In this document: piece after piece, positions 35,970 to 46,454 of the stretch
Numbering within the stretch: position 1 is the stretch's first letter
How the letters are laid out: every line of letters begins with the position of its first letter
Source: Ophioderma brevispina
Taxonomy: Eukaryota > Echinodermata > Ophiuroidea > Amphilepidida > Ophiodermatidae
Assembly: GCA_023653785.1 (NCBI GenBank)
Contig: JAMKCH010051755.1
Coordinates: forward strand, 62,001-126,000
Reading direction: 5' to 3'
Length of the DNA: 64,000 nt
Position numbers and translations under genes: made by a program
Notes under the pieces: generated by a model
The model's database searches: none
Told to the model about the DNA's origin: nothing
What the model saw: only the letters and a program-made list of their open reading frames with translations

Positions 35970-36369
35970 TTAAAAGGGCATTCTTTGAAAATCTATCAAT
36001 TTGTTTTCTGCCACAAATGAAATGCTACAATCACAAAAAACTTGGTCAGTGTAAGAACTGACCGAGGCCCATGTTTCACAGATTGGGGTCAAAGGTTATT
36101 TGGTTAGATTTCTGTCATCCTCACATTCGGAAATGGTACGTGTGCAAATGTTAAACATTTTCTGATCAAGATTAAGGGAAGACACATGATTTGAGAACCA
36201 CCTTGTTGATTAAATGAAGCACAACTCAAAACATTACAAACCTCGGCCCTCCACACCGCACCTGTCCCACACATGCACAAACACACGTTTTCATTTTACC
36301 CTATTGGGGAATAATCTGGATTCACCAGGGAAAAGTTCAAATAGTTCCATCTAACTTAGCGCAGGACTG

Positions 36370-37330
36370 GTAAAATGTTGTTCTCATCTCAAGTCCATTC
36401 CTACCGATCTGCTGTCTGTCTAGGCCATGCCGCTGTATTGGTGTATGTAGTTATTTCATCTCTACACCTCCTTTTCTGTCAACCTCTTCTTTTTGCCATT
36501 TCAAGGTTGCCATTCGGTAAGCTTCTTTGTCCATTTCTTGTCTTGTGTTCTGGATAAGTACCCTGCCCATTTCCAGTTAATTTCTTTGATCTTCATTATA
36601 ACATATTTGGCTTGTGTTTTTAGCCTTATGTCACACTATGCCCAACTTTGTCTCATAGAATTCTTTCCATGATCCCCTTGTGTTGTTTTGACCATGTTTC
36701 TGCTCCATAGGTCATGGTTGTTAGAATGCACTGGTCATATCCTTGTAGTAACAATGGTATTCCCTTGTCAGTTATCAATTCCTTTAACTTGTTGAAACAT
36801 CTCTATCCTCCTTTAATCCTTATCAATACTTCTTTGTGGTGTCTTTCAATTACAATGTTTGACCCAAATATTGGTAGCTGTTTACTTTATACATCTGGTG
36901 ATTTTCTATTTTTAGTTCTTGGGATATTTCAAAGTTGGTCACGAATTTTGTCTTTCCCTTGTGCATTTCTAAGCCCACCTTCTTACTCTCAGCATTCAAA
37001 CAACCAAGCTGATCTTCCATATCTTGTACTTATGTTGTGACAAGAGCTACATTGTTGCAAATCTGAGGTCAGTTTGTTGTTCTCCAGCTATATGTTGATC
37101 CCTTTCTCTTCTAAGTTATGTCCCTTAAAAGTAAATAATCAGTCCCTGTTTTATACACAAAATGTCTGCATTTAAATTGTAAACAGTAAAAATATGTGTC
37201 ATCATTGGCATAGGCAATTGCTGAGTCTATTTTCTTCCTCTTGAATAATGAACTTCAAACTTTGCTGCACTTCAAGTTGTCCTTGGTTATTGATAAATCA
37301 CCGTAGAATCTATTGGCACATTGAGGTGCA
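36370..37330 (-). pseudogene. RTE-like LINE ORF fragment, antisense
   Basis: Minus-strand blocks from 37,330 down: DSAIAYANDDTYFYC (polymerase box; expected YADD, here an Asn disturbs it), then far downstream NTRGSWKEFYETKLG, LEMGRVL, WTKKLTEWQP-like and W...DR blocks. These fit the ILGxSxRDxxRNxxIRxxT ... KWxWAGHxAR ... RWTxxVTEWxPR ... tail of RTE-group LINE proteins. Many frameshifts; the 60- to 108-codon + frames across it are shadows. Confidence 0.7.
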
Positions 37331-38805
37331 TTCAGTAGGAGGGACTTGGAAGCTGAGCTTCGATATCAGATTCCTGCTGTTAATAGGTTGATTTTAATTG
37401 AATGATTACACAACTCAAATATGTGAATCTGTAAAGTCATACAGTAATAAGAAAACCAAGAACTTATTTAAAAGGTAATATATCAGAAACCTTTGCATTG
37501 TGTGGGAGGTATTACCATGACTACAGTTATCTTGCACTCAATCAGATTCAGCAAGTCTCCATAGTTCTTTATCAGACTTAATAAAAATGGCCTATATGTG
37601 TAATAAAGGTAAACTTGCATCTTCTCTGTTGCCGGCAGACAATTTGCATGTGAAAATAGATGCTTGAATATTTAGGTTTGGTTTCTTTCAGCTCTTTCTT
37701 TCTTTTGTTTTGTATTTGTGGTAGTGCCATAGTTGGTACATGGAAGTTTACATTTCATTGTATAGAATAAGATTTTGTATGTTCAATTGTTCATTGGTAG
37801 AAGAATTGTCAATTTGAATATTGTGAAAAAGATCCAAATTTAGACCACAATATCCAGGCTGTTTAAGAGACCAAAATTGTTGGTAAATATTGTCTAACCT
37901 TAATAGGAAAATGCTCACCCGTTCTCCTAAGCAATGTTAGGAATAGAACATGTCATTTAGCTAACACATTACTACCCAACATTGATAAAGGGACATGGTA
38001 AAGGCTCAAGGATTAGTTACAAAAATACATTCTCATGTGATGCATATGGTCTGTAACAGAGGGTCAACATATTGGAGATGTTGCTGACTAATTTTGGCTG
38101 AGATTTTAGTTGTGGTACACCAGTAAGAACTGCATGGGAGGACCACTTTGATTTTTATTGTCACATCATTTGGATGGATGTAGATATTTCTCATCAACCG
38201 TATTTGAACCTTCATTTCTCTAACTAGAATGCAATAACAAATGTTCTTGAAATTTGGTATGTGGGTAATGGTGAACACAATTATGCCATCTGTCATAAAA
38301 ATGCATATTATATACCTCATTTGCATATTTGTTTTGATTGGCTAATAACAGCACCCTCTGCCCTCTCAAAATCTATGACAACACAGGACAACATTGCCAA
38401 GTAGGTCTATCTACAGGATTAGGATTTCCATCATATTCAAACAATTTAATCTTTTGCATTTTTTCATTTCCCAAAAGTCAACTAATATTTTTTTGGTCTG
38501 CAATCAGGAGTATTCAAATCACACACCTTTAAAATGCCCCACTCGTTTATTTCATAAGAAACCACTAAATAGCGCATCAATATCCTCCAATACTAACACT
38601 TTTAGGTTTTGTAAGGTATGGGGCCTCTATATGCTAGTGACAACAAAAATCTATTGTCTTTCAAGTTCAAGGTCAAATTTTGTAAGATTTTGGTAATATT
38701 TTCTATTGCACTATATACTACCAAATATGTGTCAAGATCTGGAAGAAAGAATGACATGAGGAATGGTGAAAAGCAATCTTCATCCCAATACCAAGAAAGG
38801 AAACA
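37331..38805. other. No gene seen
   Basis: AT-rich; several 60-100-codon frames near 38.0-38.8 kb lack recognisable domains. Confidence 0.45.
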
Positions 38806-38809
38806 TTAA

Positions 38810-39355
38810 CCCTAACACATCACAAGTCACTCCCGACAAGATATTCCACCAGCAAAAGAAAGCAATACAGAAGTATCTCCCTCTGGTAACTAGGCACAAT
38901 TGTGCTTTGCGTTGCCGGTGGTGGTTTTCCCTCCAGCGAAAAACAGGTGGATATAGTGTTGAAGTCCCACCAACTGTAGGCAGCAACTTATTTCCAGGTT
39001 CGGAAAATTGATCTTGACGCTTCTGCCAAATTCGGAAGGTCTAACATACACTCGATGTTCGGGGAGAACCCGGAAGTACTTTGTGAAAGTAGTGCACGGT
39101 GAGATGGCGGCCAGGAAATACCTGTTAAGCTACGGGGACGTCTCACCGGCAACAGGCAGTGGTCCATTTACGGCTATCTTCTGAGGGGAAAGCAGCCCAG
39201 TAGCAATGTACAGCAATAGGTGTCCTGAGGGGAGAACATCCCACCAGCAACACGCAGCAGTGTTAAAAGGTGAAATAGTTCCTAAAGTCTGACCAGCAGA
39301 ATTTGGCAACTAAAGTAAATCATTCGCTGGTTGTTGCCGTTCTAAAGTGTTAGGG
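38810..39355. mobile_element. piggyBac-type MITE (546 bp)
   Basis: Flanked by TTAA at 38,806-38,809 and 39,356-39,359. Terminal inverted repeats are CCCTAACAC (left) and GTGTTAGGG (right). Ends beginning CCC with a TTAA duplication are the hallmark of piggyBac. Inside, a motif like GAGGGGAxxxCxxCCCAxCAGCAA recurs at about 39,180 and 39,217. It has no transposase. Confidence 0.8.
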
Positions 39356-39489
39356 TTAAGGAATGCTCAAACCACCGCACACATTTGTTTGATCAGTCAT
39401 GCTAGCAAATAATAATACTAACGATTATTAACAGAATGTACATACTAGTCATGCCTGAGACATGACAACAAGACGGCCTATTTAGGAAT

Positions 39490-39850
39490 GGTGACCCCTC
39501 AGTGACCCTTTAAGGTGACTTGAACCTTGACCTCTATAACTTGACCTTTGACCCCTGTAACTTGACCAATATGTCAAAAATGTCATTAAATGTATTTTTA
39601 CGTGTTAACAATGTGACGAAGATCATTATTATTGAGTTTCAGCTCAATCCAAGCATGTCGAGATTTTACCTTTTCACCCCTATAACATGACCCTTGGGTC
39701 ATGGATGGGATCAACTGTACTTCTGTATTTACAATGTCACAAGGATTATTCCTGACAAATTTCAGCTCAATTGGAGCTTCTTTGTAGATTTTGCCCTTTG
39801 ACCTTGAACTTTGACCTGTGGGGTCAGGACTATCATAGACCTCCTCTACC
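39490..39850 (+). repeat. TGACCTTTGACC-rich repeat
   Basis: Several TGACCT/TTTGACC hexamers (for example 39,542-39,553) alternate with ATTTCAGCTCAATT-like segments at 39,640 and 39,760, giving a ~120-bp degenerate unit. DR1-like sites as at 34.86 kb, on the opposite strand. Confidence 0.5.
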
Positions 39851-39875
39851 ATTAATGTTACATCATTGTAGCATT

Positions 39876-39961
39876 AACTGGCTTTGGCTTTAGCTGTCTT
39901 GTAATGAGAGGCTGGAAAAAGAGATTACTGAGGAGCAGGTAGAGGTACCAGGCACCACATA
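39876..39961 (+). pseudogene. RTE-like LINE fragment, part 1
   Basis: Reads CNERLEKEITEEQV in frame, the ERxExEITEEQxGFR block just before the reverse-transcriptase core. It continues at 40,645 after an inserted element. Confidence 0.65.
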
Positions 39962-40644
39962 AAGTGTGTTTCTATTAAAGATCCTGCATTTTACCGGCAA
40001 ATCTCTTACCGGAAAAGAGCAAGGAAAAGGTGGATAACGGTCAGTTTCTATTGGGCGCTGTTTACAGGTAAATACTACCTGACTGCTGTCCATCAACTCC
40101 ACATAAAACTTTGCCGGCAAAAGGTCATACACTGAAGTCAACGCAAAGCTTTTCAACAAAAAATATGGCGGGACCTGCGATAGTAGGATTGATGTCGATT
40201 TTAACATTTTACAGTCCAAAAAATTCAGAGGCAAATGATAGGTTAGATGGGTTAAATGTTTGTGAACATCAGAGAAGGGTTCAAAGGTACATGGAGTTGT
40301 ACAAGTGGTGAGAGGCGATGTACGTAAGATCGAGGAGGCACCGCTGAATCCTGGCCCTCATCTCTCTTAACGTCTCTCTCGTGTACGCGTCCACACGTAG
40401 GGCCTATCGTCGATCGCAATCACGCGGTATTATCAATTTCCGTTTCCTCGCCTGCATGCGCACTGTCGCAGAATGGAGTGTGTTTCTATTGCCGTTTACC
40501 GGTAAGTGACGCCGCTATTTTCCTTCCTCGAAAAGGAAAATTTTGCCGGGTTGATTTAGTGAGGGAGGTCAGTTTCTATTGAGCACATTTAAGCCCTTAT
40601 CCGTCTCTTTTCAGTAAACGGTACCTCCCAAAAGAAACACACCT
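39962..40644. mobile_element. Inverted-repeat element inserted in the LINE (683 bp)
   Basis: Ends AAGTGTGTTTC and GAAACACACCT are inverted repeats. A 3-bp ATA flanks it on both sides (39,959-39,961; 40,645-40,647). GTTTCTATTG occurs again internally (40,040; 40,484; 40,567), pointing to nested or repeated ends. The interior is CpG-rich around 40,310-40,470. The 3-bp duplication fits PIF/Harbinger- or CACTA-type elements, but no transposase is recognisable. Confidence 0.7.
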
Positions 40645-41024
40645 ATAGTCAACATCAGAAACATTGAAAAGTGTAGGGGACACTCAAACCTGATGTACCT
40701 TTGTTTTAAAATAGACTACAGCAAGGCATTTGACTGTCTTAGCCACCAAGAACTGTGGAAGGTTATGTTGGAAATGGGTTTCCCGAGCCATGTTGTGACG
40801 CTCATCAGCAAATTGTACCAAGATCAGAGTGTGCAGTTATGATTAATAGAGGTGACACCAATTGGTTCCTTGGCAGAGGTGTGAGGCAAGGTTGCATATT
40901 GACCCCTAACCTTTTTAACACCTATGCTGAGAGAAGCACTATAGGAGAATTCCACGGAGGTGTCACAATTGATAGCCAACAGATAATAAATTTCCAGTTT
41001 GCAGATGATACCCCCTGGTTTGTA
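40645..41024 (+). pseudogene. RTE-like LINE reverse transcriptase, part 2
   Basis: Clear RT blocks: VNIRNIEKCRGHSNLMYLCF (40,649), IDYSKAFDCLSHQELWKVM (40,712), EMGFPSHVVTLISKLYQDQS (40,770), then, shifted, GRGVRQGCILTPNLFN (40,874), and INFQFADDT (40,986) with the catalytic FADD box. Similar to RTE/BovB-type LINEs (FVDYSKAFDCVDH ... VRQGCILSP ... YADD). Two small frameshifts within 370 bp. It is cut at 41,024 by the palindromic element. Confidence 0.9.
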
Positions 41025-42001
41025 TAGAGGAGGAGCAGAATATCATAGGGGCCTTATTTAAGGAGTTCGTTTACCTCCCACTACAGAAAAGGTTTGACAC
41101 ATTTGGTAGTTAGTATGGACCCTTTACATCAATGCTAGGTAGGTAGTACTCTCAAATTGTGGTATCACTTTTTCAATAGGGGGCAATTTAAGTTTACACA
41201 GGGGTCAAATTTTTAAAATGCCCCAATCCTGTTGAAATTTATGCCATATTGCCCATCTAATCATAAGGATTCCAAAAATGTATAGTTTGTACCACCTACG
41301 ACCATTGGTTTTGGAGTTATAGGGTAAAAATGACAAAATGGTAAAAAGGTCGATCTCAATTTGTACAGGGGTCAACATTAAAAGTTACTCTGATTATATT
41401 TTAAATACTTACAAATTATTGCCTGAGGTAAGAGGACTCCTAAAAAGTATAGTTTTTGATTATGTTAAATGTTTACTTACAGAGGTAAGGTTCAAAGAAG
41501 GTCAACACCAATTGGATTGTGTTGCCCTATGACCTATTTTGTCCCATAACATGGTAACTATGCATTGCAGATGGTACAAACTATTCCTTATTTTGACACA
41601 TTAAGCTAGATGAACTAACTTCTTTCAATTTTACCAAAATTGGAGCAACTTCTGATTTTGACCCCTGTACAAATAGAAATTGACTTTTTTACCATTTTAG
41701 CCATTTTTACCCTATAACTCCCAAACCAATGGTCATAGATGGTACAAACTATACCTTTTTGGAATCCTTATGACTAGACGGACAATATGGCATACATTTC
41801 AACATGATTGGAGCATTTTAAAAATTTGACCCCTGTGTAAACTTAAATTGACCCCCTATTGAAAAAGTGATACCACAATTTGAGAGTACTACCTACCAAG
41901 CATTGATGTAGAGGGTCCATACTAACTACCAAAGGTGTCAAACCTTTTCTGTAGTGAGGGGTAAACAATGATGTTTGACCTGGGTCCCAGCTCCTCCTCT
42001 A
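41025..42001. mobile_element. 977-bp palindromic (foldback) element
   Basis: It begins TAGAGGAGGAGC and ends GCTCCTCCTCTA, and the two halves are imperfect inverted copies over essentially the entire length. The dyad centre lies in CAACACCAATTGGATTGTGT near 41,513, the arithmetic midpoint. GTA flanks both sides (41,022-41,024; 42,002-42,004). It interrupts the LINE polymerase 10 codons after the FADD box. A solo arm lies at 1,121-1,480. No transposase. Confidence 0.9.
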
Positions 42002-42110
42002 GTATAGCAATAAGGAAGAAATAACAGAGCTTTTGAAAGCTGTAAGGTAGCAAGTGAAAAGAGGGGACTACAGCTAAGCACAAAGAAGATCAGTGTATTA
42101 GATCCATTTT
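42002..42110 (+). pseudogene. RTE-like LINE, part 3
   Basis: KEEITELLKAVR followed, shifted, by a KRGLQLST-like stretch and TKKISVL continues the polymerase after FADDT (compare xxEELKxLLxxVxxxSxKxGLxLNxxKTK in RTE proteins). It proves that the palindrome is an insertion. Confidence 0.75.
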
Positions 42111-42490
42111 ATTAAGTAAGAATTTATGCATATTAGCTTAAATAAATTTTCAGGTGTTAATTTCGCTTCTTAATTGGATTTGATTGTTTGAATCATATGT
42201 GGGGATGTGTACGGACCCTCCAGAGTTTGTGATTTTTAAATGCGATTTTCTCAGAAACAAAAATTTGTATTTTGTTTAACATCCATCACTATATCATGCA
42301 CATCCAACACATGCTGCCTTGCATGGTGGACATGGTCGCCCAAAGGCTAGGCCCACCGCTGAAAACTGTGGATTGACGTTAGGAAGGGCAAATTATCTTT
42401 TGCTCCAATAAATCCTCACACAGCAGTATTGCTGAGAGTGAAGTTTATCTGACCACCCTCGTTTAGCGGGGACAAAGCCGGATTTAAAAC
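42111..42490. other. Unidentified segment within the LINE
   Basis: Non-coding AT-rich stretch between parts 3 and 4. Either a further insertion or a rearranged part; no inverted repeats seen. Confidence 0.4.
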
Positions 42491-42716
42491 TTTGGTTTAA
42501 CTAACTATGTCATACGCCCGACGAAATGCATGCGTCTTGGAGAAACTGGGAGTTGAAAAGACACTGCGAGCTAACACTATTGCCAGAAAGCTTCTGTATT
42601 TTGGCATGTCGCCAGACTTCACTGCACTCAAAAGACAATTATCCAGGGGTTGGTGGGGGGAAAGCATGGAAGAGGAAGACATGCTGCAAGTTGACTTGAC
42701 AACAAGAATTTAACTG
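42491..42716 (+). pseudogene. RTE-like LINE C-terminal fragment, part 4
   Basis: MSYARRNACVLEKLGVEKTL, then IARKLLYFGMSPDFTALKRQ matches the RTNxxVLExLxVxxTLxxxIxxRKLxYFGHxxR tail of RTE-group ORFs, then a KHGRGR-like basic stretch in another frame. Confidence 0.7.
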
Positions 42717-42816
42717 GCATGAGTATCACCGAGGCTATCATATATATGATGCTGGCCTCACACAATGGCATTCTTTCATACAAATCACATCTGTATATTT
42801 GTATGGCACGGGACTT

Positions 42817-43341
42817 AGGCGAAATTCCCAGTTTCAGGAGGAAAGTATTGCCTCGGAGGAAAGCCTCCGACGGAACATGTCGCACCCAAATATATCTTAA
42901 TAATAATATCAATATTCACATTTTAATAAACAAACCTCACACGGAACATTTATAAGCCGCACGGGAGATATATTTTATAGCCAATTAGCAGTATTGATCG
43001 ATCAATATCGTCTTATTGTCTGGGATCACTCTTTGCCCTGGGGGCCGTATGTGGTCACCGCTACATTTATCTCACTTGTAAACAGTTTATTTATTCATCG
43101 CCCCACTTAAAATTTATGAGCCATCGATAATTAGGTTCGTCTGGAGACTGACAATAGGGCATTGAGTACCAATTACGGGATTACATTGCAAGTGAGGTTA
43201 ACTTAAGTATATCCACACGGAAGGAAAGGTCAGTGTTTATTTTAGATATACAAGACTCGCACGGAACAATTTTATAACCCGTGCGTAAGTTAATCGTTCC
43301 CTCCGATGCAATATCTTCTTCGTGAAACTGGGAATCCCGCC
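42817..43341. mobile_element. Inverted-repeat element, ATTCCCAGTTTCA ends
   Basis: Left end GGCGAAATTCCCAGTTTCA (42,818) and right end TGAAACTGGGAATCCCGCC (43,323-43,341) are inverted. The match extends inward across GAAAGTATTGCCTCGGAGG / CCTCCGATGCAATATCTTC and CACACGGAAC / GCACGGAACA. The right end is followed by TTAA at 43,342. The tandem duplication starts inside this element. Confidence 0.7.
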
Positions 43342-44581
43342 TTAAGAGAGAGAGAGAGTGTCACCCACATGAAAACACTGCTAGGAAGCTAGGGCTAGTA
43401 ATTAGATGTTATAATCTACATGTACGGATAGGTTACATGATATTATGCTACAAGGAACGATTTGGTTTTTTAATGGTATTTTAAGCGTTTGACGGTTTTG
43501 TGGCATATCGGCAAGAATTGCAGAAGGCACATAGGGATTTACTCTGGTTGTATGTCTGTGTATCTGGGTGGGGTGGTGTGTGTGTGTGAGGGTGTGTGTG
43601 GTGCGTGTATGTCAAATGTAAAACCCTGTAATATTGCGTGCGTCCGTATGAGTTTCCATAAGGGCTACGATGATGTAACGTGGTGGGAAGGAGGCCTCAT
43701 GTATCCTTGGTGACCTCATGTACCTTGGTGAACCTCATGTGACCTTGTAACCTTGGTGACCTCTTGTGACCTGTGGACCTTGGCTCCCTGCACAAACCGT
43801 GACGGGCAGACGACCATAGGGTCCAAGGACGCGTGTATTTTGGTCTTCACAACCATGTTGTGGAGGGCCTAAGGGAATACATTTAAAGGTGTGCATTTCG
43901 TGATCCTAGCATATTTATGTTTGTTTGATTCACTAGGATATCCTCAAGAAGAGGTTATTTCCAAAATTTCAGTGATTACGTGTGCGTTTTGATGCTATGA
44001 TACGAGTTAGTGAAACGCTGCCATAGGCCACTGGCTGTAATTCTGTCCATAACAGACAGAAAATACAATATACGAATTTCTCTAGAGGAGATCGAATTTG
44101 CACGTAAGATTCAGTCCTGACCAGAGTTTTTGAAATATAACTTTTCGGATATTAAAAAATAATCAACGGGTCATTCCTGCCAATCAAACAAATCCCAGAC
44201 ACCCTCACCTCAGATTCTTTCTTTGGGCCTACGAAAGTAGTAAGTCTATAGAGAGTGCTGGGTGATAAGATCACTATGTTCATCAAACTTTATTTCCCAT
44301 TACTCCACAGTATGAAAACAAAAACAGTTATATGGAGGAGAGTGGATGCAAAAGGTCTATAGGGCCCAAAACACGCACCCCCCTTGGAATACCATTACAG
44401 CAAGAAAACAGGGCATAACTATCAAGAAACGCACAGAAAGGGTTACACACTTGGAAAACTTGTAACACATTTCTTGTTAGATAAAAATCATAGTCAATAC
44501 TCTTGGTTCACTGTAGTTGTCTGGCGACGCTTTGCATGCAGGTTAGTAAAGGTCTCTACCAAGAACAGGGAACCATTTTTT
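42980..44581 (+). repeat. 1.6-kb tandem duplication, unit 1
   Basis: From GCCAATTAGCAGT to GGGAACCATTTTTT. It aligns end to end with the next unit, differing mostly by 1-5 base insertions and deletions. It contains a GTGTGTGTG patch (43,575-43,605), TGACCTCATGTGACC-like motifs (43,690-43,780) and a degraded GCAGGCGACAC/hairpin terminus at 43,796-43,845. No ORF is conserved between units. Confidence 0.9.
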
Positions 44582-46205
44582 GCCAATTAGCAGTAGTGAT
44601 CGATCAAGATAGTTCTTATGGTCTGGGATCACTCTTTGCACTGGGGCCGTATGTGGTCGCCCCTACATTTATTCACTTGTAAAAAGTTTTTATTCATCGC
44701 CCCACTTAACATTATGAGCCATCGAAGTAGGTTAGTATGGAGACTGACAATAGGGCATTTGAGTACAATTAGGGATTACATTGCAAGTGAGGTTAACTTA
44801 AGTATATCCAACGGAAGGAAAGGTCAGTGTTTATTTTAGTAACCAAGACTCGCACGGAACAATTTTTAACCCGTTCACAAGTTAATCGTTACCTCCGATG
44901 CAATATCTTCTTCGTGAAACTGGGAATCCCAACTTAAGAGAGGGCGAGAGTGTCACGCACATGAAAAAACCTGATAGGAAGCTAGGCTAAATAGCAGTAT
45001 ACTATACATGTAACGTCTGTTACATGATTATTATGCTACAATGAACGATTTGGTATTTAATGGTTATTTTAAGTGTTTATGGGGTTTTGGGCATCGCAAG
45101 AATTGCAGAAGGCCCAAATAGGATACTTGGTTGTAATGTCTGTGTTCTGTGTGTGTGTGTGTGGTGGTGTGTGTGAGGGGTGTGTGTTGTGAGTGTCTGG
45201 TCAAAATGTCAACCTTTAATATTGCGTTGCCGTATGAGTGCCTCCCCACAAATTTAAGGCTACGATGATGTAACGTGGTGGAAGGAGGCGGGGCCTCATG
45301 TGACATTGGTGACCTCATGTGGACCTTGGTGACATCCATGGACGTGTAAAACCTTGGTGACCTCTTGGCATGGTTGACCTTTGGCTCCATTTCACAACGT
45401 GACGGCAGACGGACACTAGCGGTCCAAGGACCGCGATGTATTTGTGCGTATTCACAACATGTTGTGGAGGCCTTATAGGGAAATACATTTAAAGGTGCAT
45501 TTTCGTTGATGCTAGATATTTAGTTTTGTTTGATCACTAGAGATTATCAAGAAGAGGTTATTTCCAAAATTTCAGTTGATTCAGATGTTGCGTTTGATGT
45601 TATGAACGGTTAGTGTAAAGCCTGCCCCATAGGCCACTGTGCTGTAATTTCGTCATAAAAGACAGAAAATACAACAATTAAGAATTTCGTCTAGGCGTAA
45701 GATCGAATTTGCCAAGTAAGATCTAAGTCTGACTCAGAGTTTTTGATATAACTTTTTCGTTGTTAGTAATAAAACTAATCAACTGGGTCATTCCAGGCCA
45801 AGTCAACAAATCACAGGTACACCATTTCACCCATCATGGATTTTCTTCTTTTGGGGACGAAGTAAGTCCTATCAGAGCGGCTGGGTGATAGATCCATATG
45901 TTCTCAAAACTTTAATTTTCCCATTAATCCACAGTATGAAAACAAAACAGGTATATGGAGAGAGTTGAGCAACAAAGGTTCTATAGGGCACAAAACATCA
46001 CCCCCTTGAATCACATTAACACGCAAGAAAAAGGGCCCCATAACTATCAAGAAAAGCACAGAAAGGTTTACACTTGTAACAATTGATAACACATTTCTTG
46101 TTATAGACTAAAATAATAGTCAATACTCTTGGTTCACTGTAGTTGTATGGCGAATCTTGCATGCAATTGTTAGTACGGTCTCTACCAAGAAACAGGGAAC
46201 CATTT
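44582..46205 (+). repeat. 1.6-kb tandem duplication, unit 2
   Basis: Head-to-tail copy of unit 1. The hairpin terminus is better preserved (GACACTAGCGGTCCAAGGAC at 45,410). It ends where GGGAACCATTT runs into unrelated DNA at about 46,205. Confidence 0.9.
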
Positions 46206-46454
46206 GTGGACATCAAGGTCAGTAATTAGATATACACCAATTGTGCTTATGTGTTAGGCCTGATGATGTTTATTATGTTTTGGCTAACAAGGACCCTGAC
46301 ACTCTGCAGTTCTGTCATATAGCAAGCCCTAGTAATTTTTACAATAGGTATAGGTAGTAGTGCAATCAATAAACATGATTTTGTCACACATGGAGTATGT
46401 TACCTTTAAATTTAGCACGTCTTCGTTGTTATGACAAACTAAAAAAATATATTT

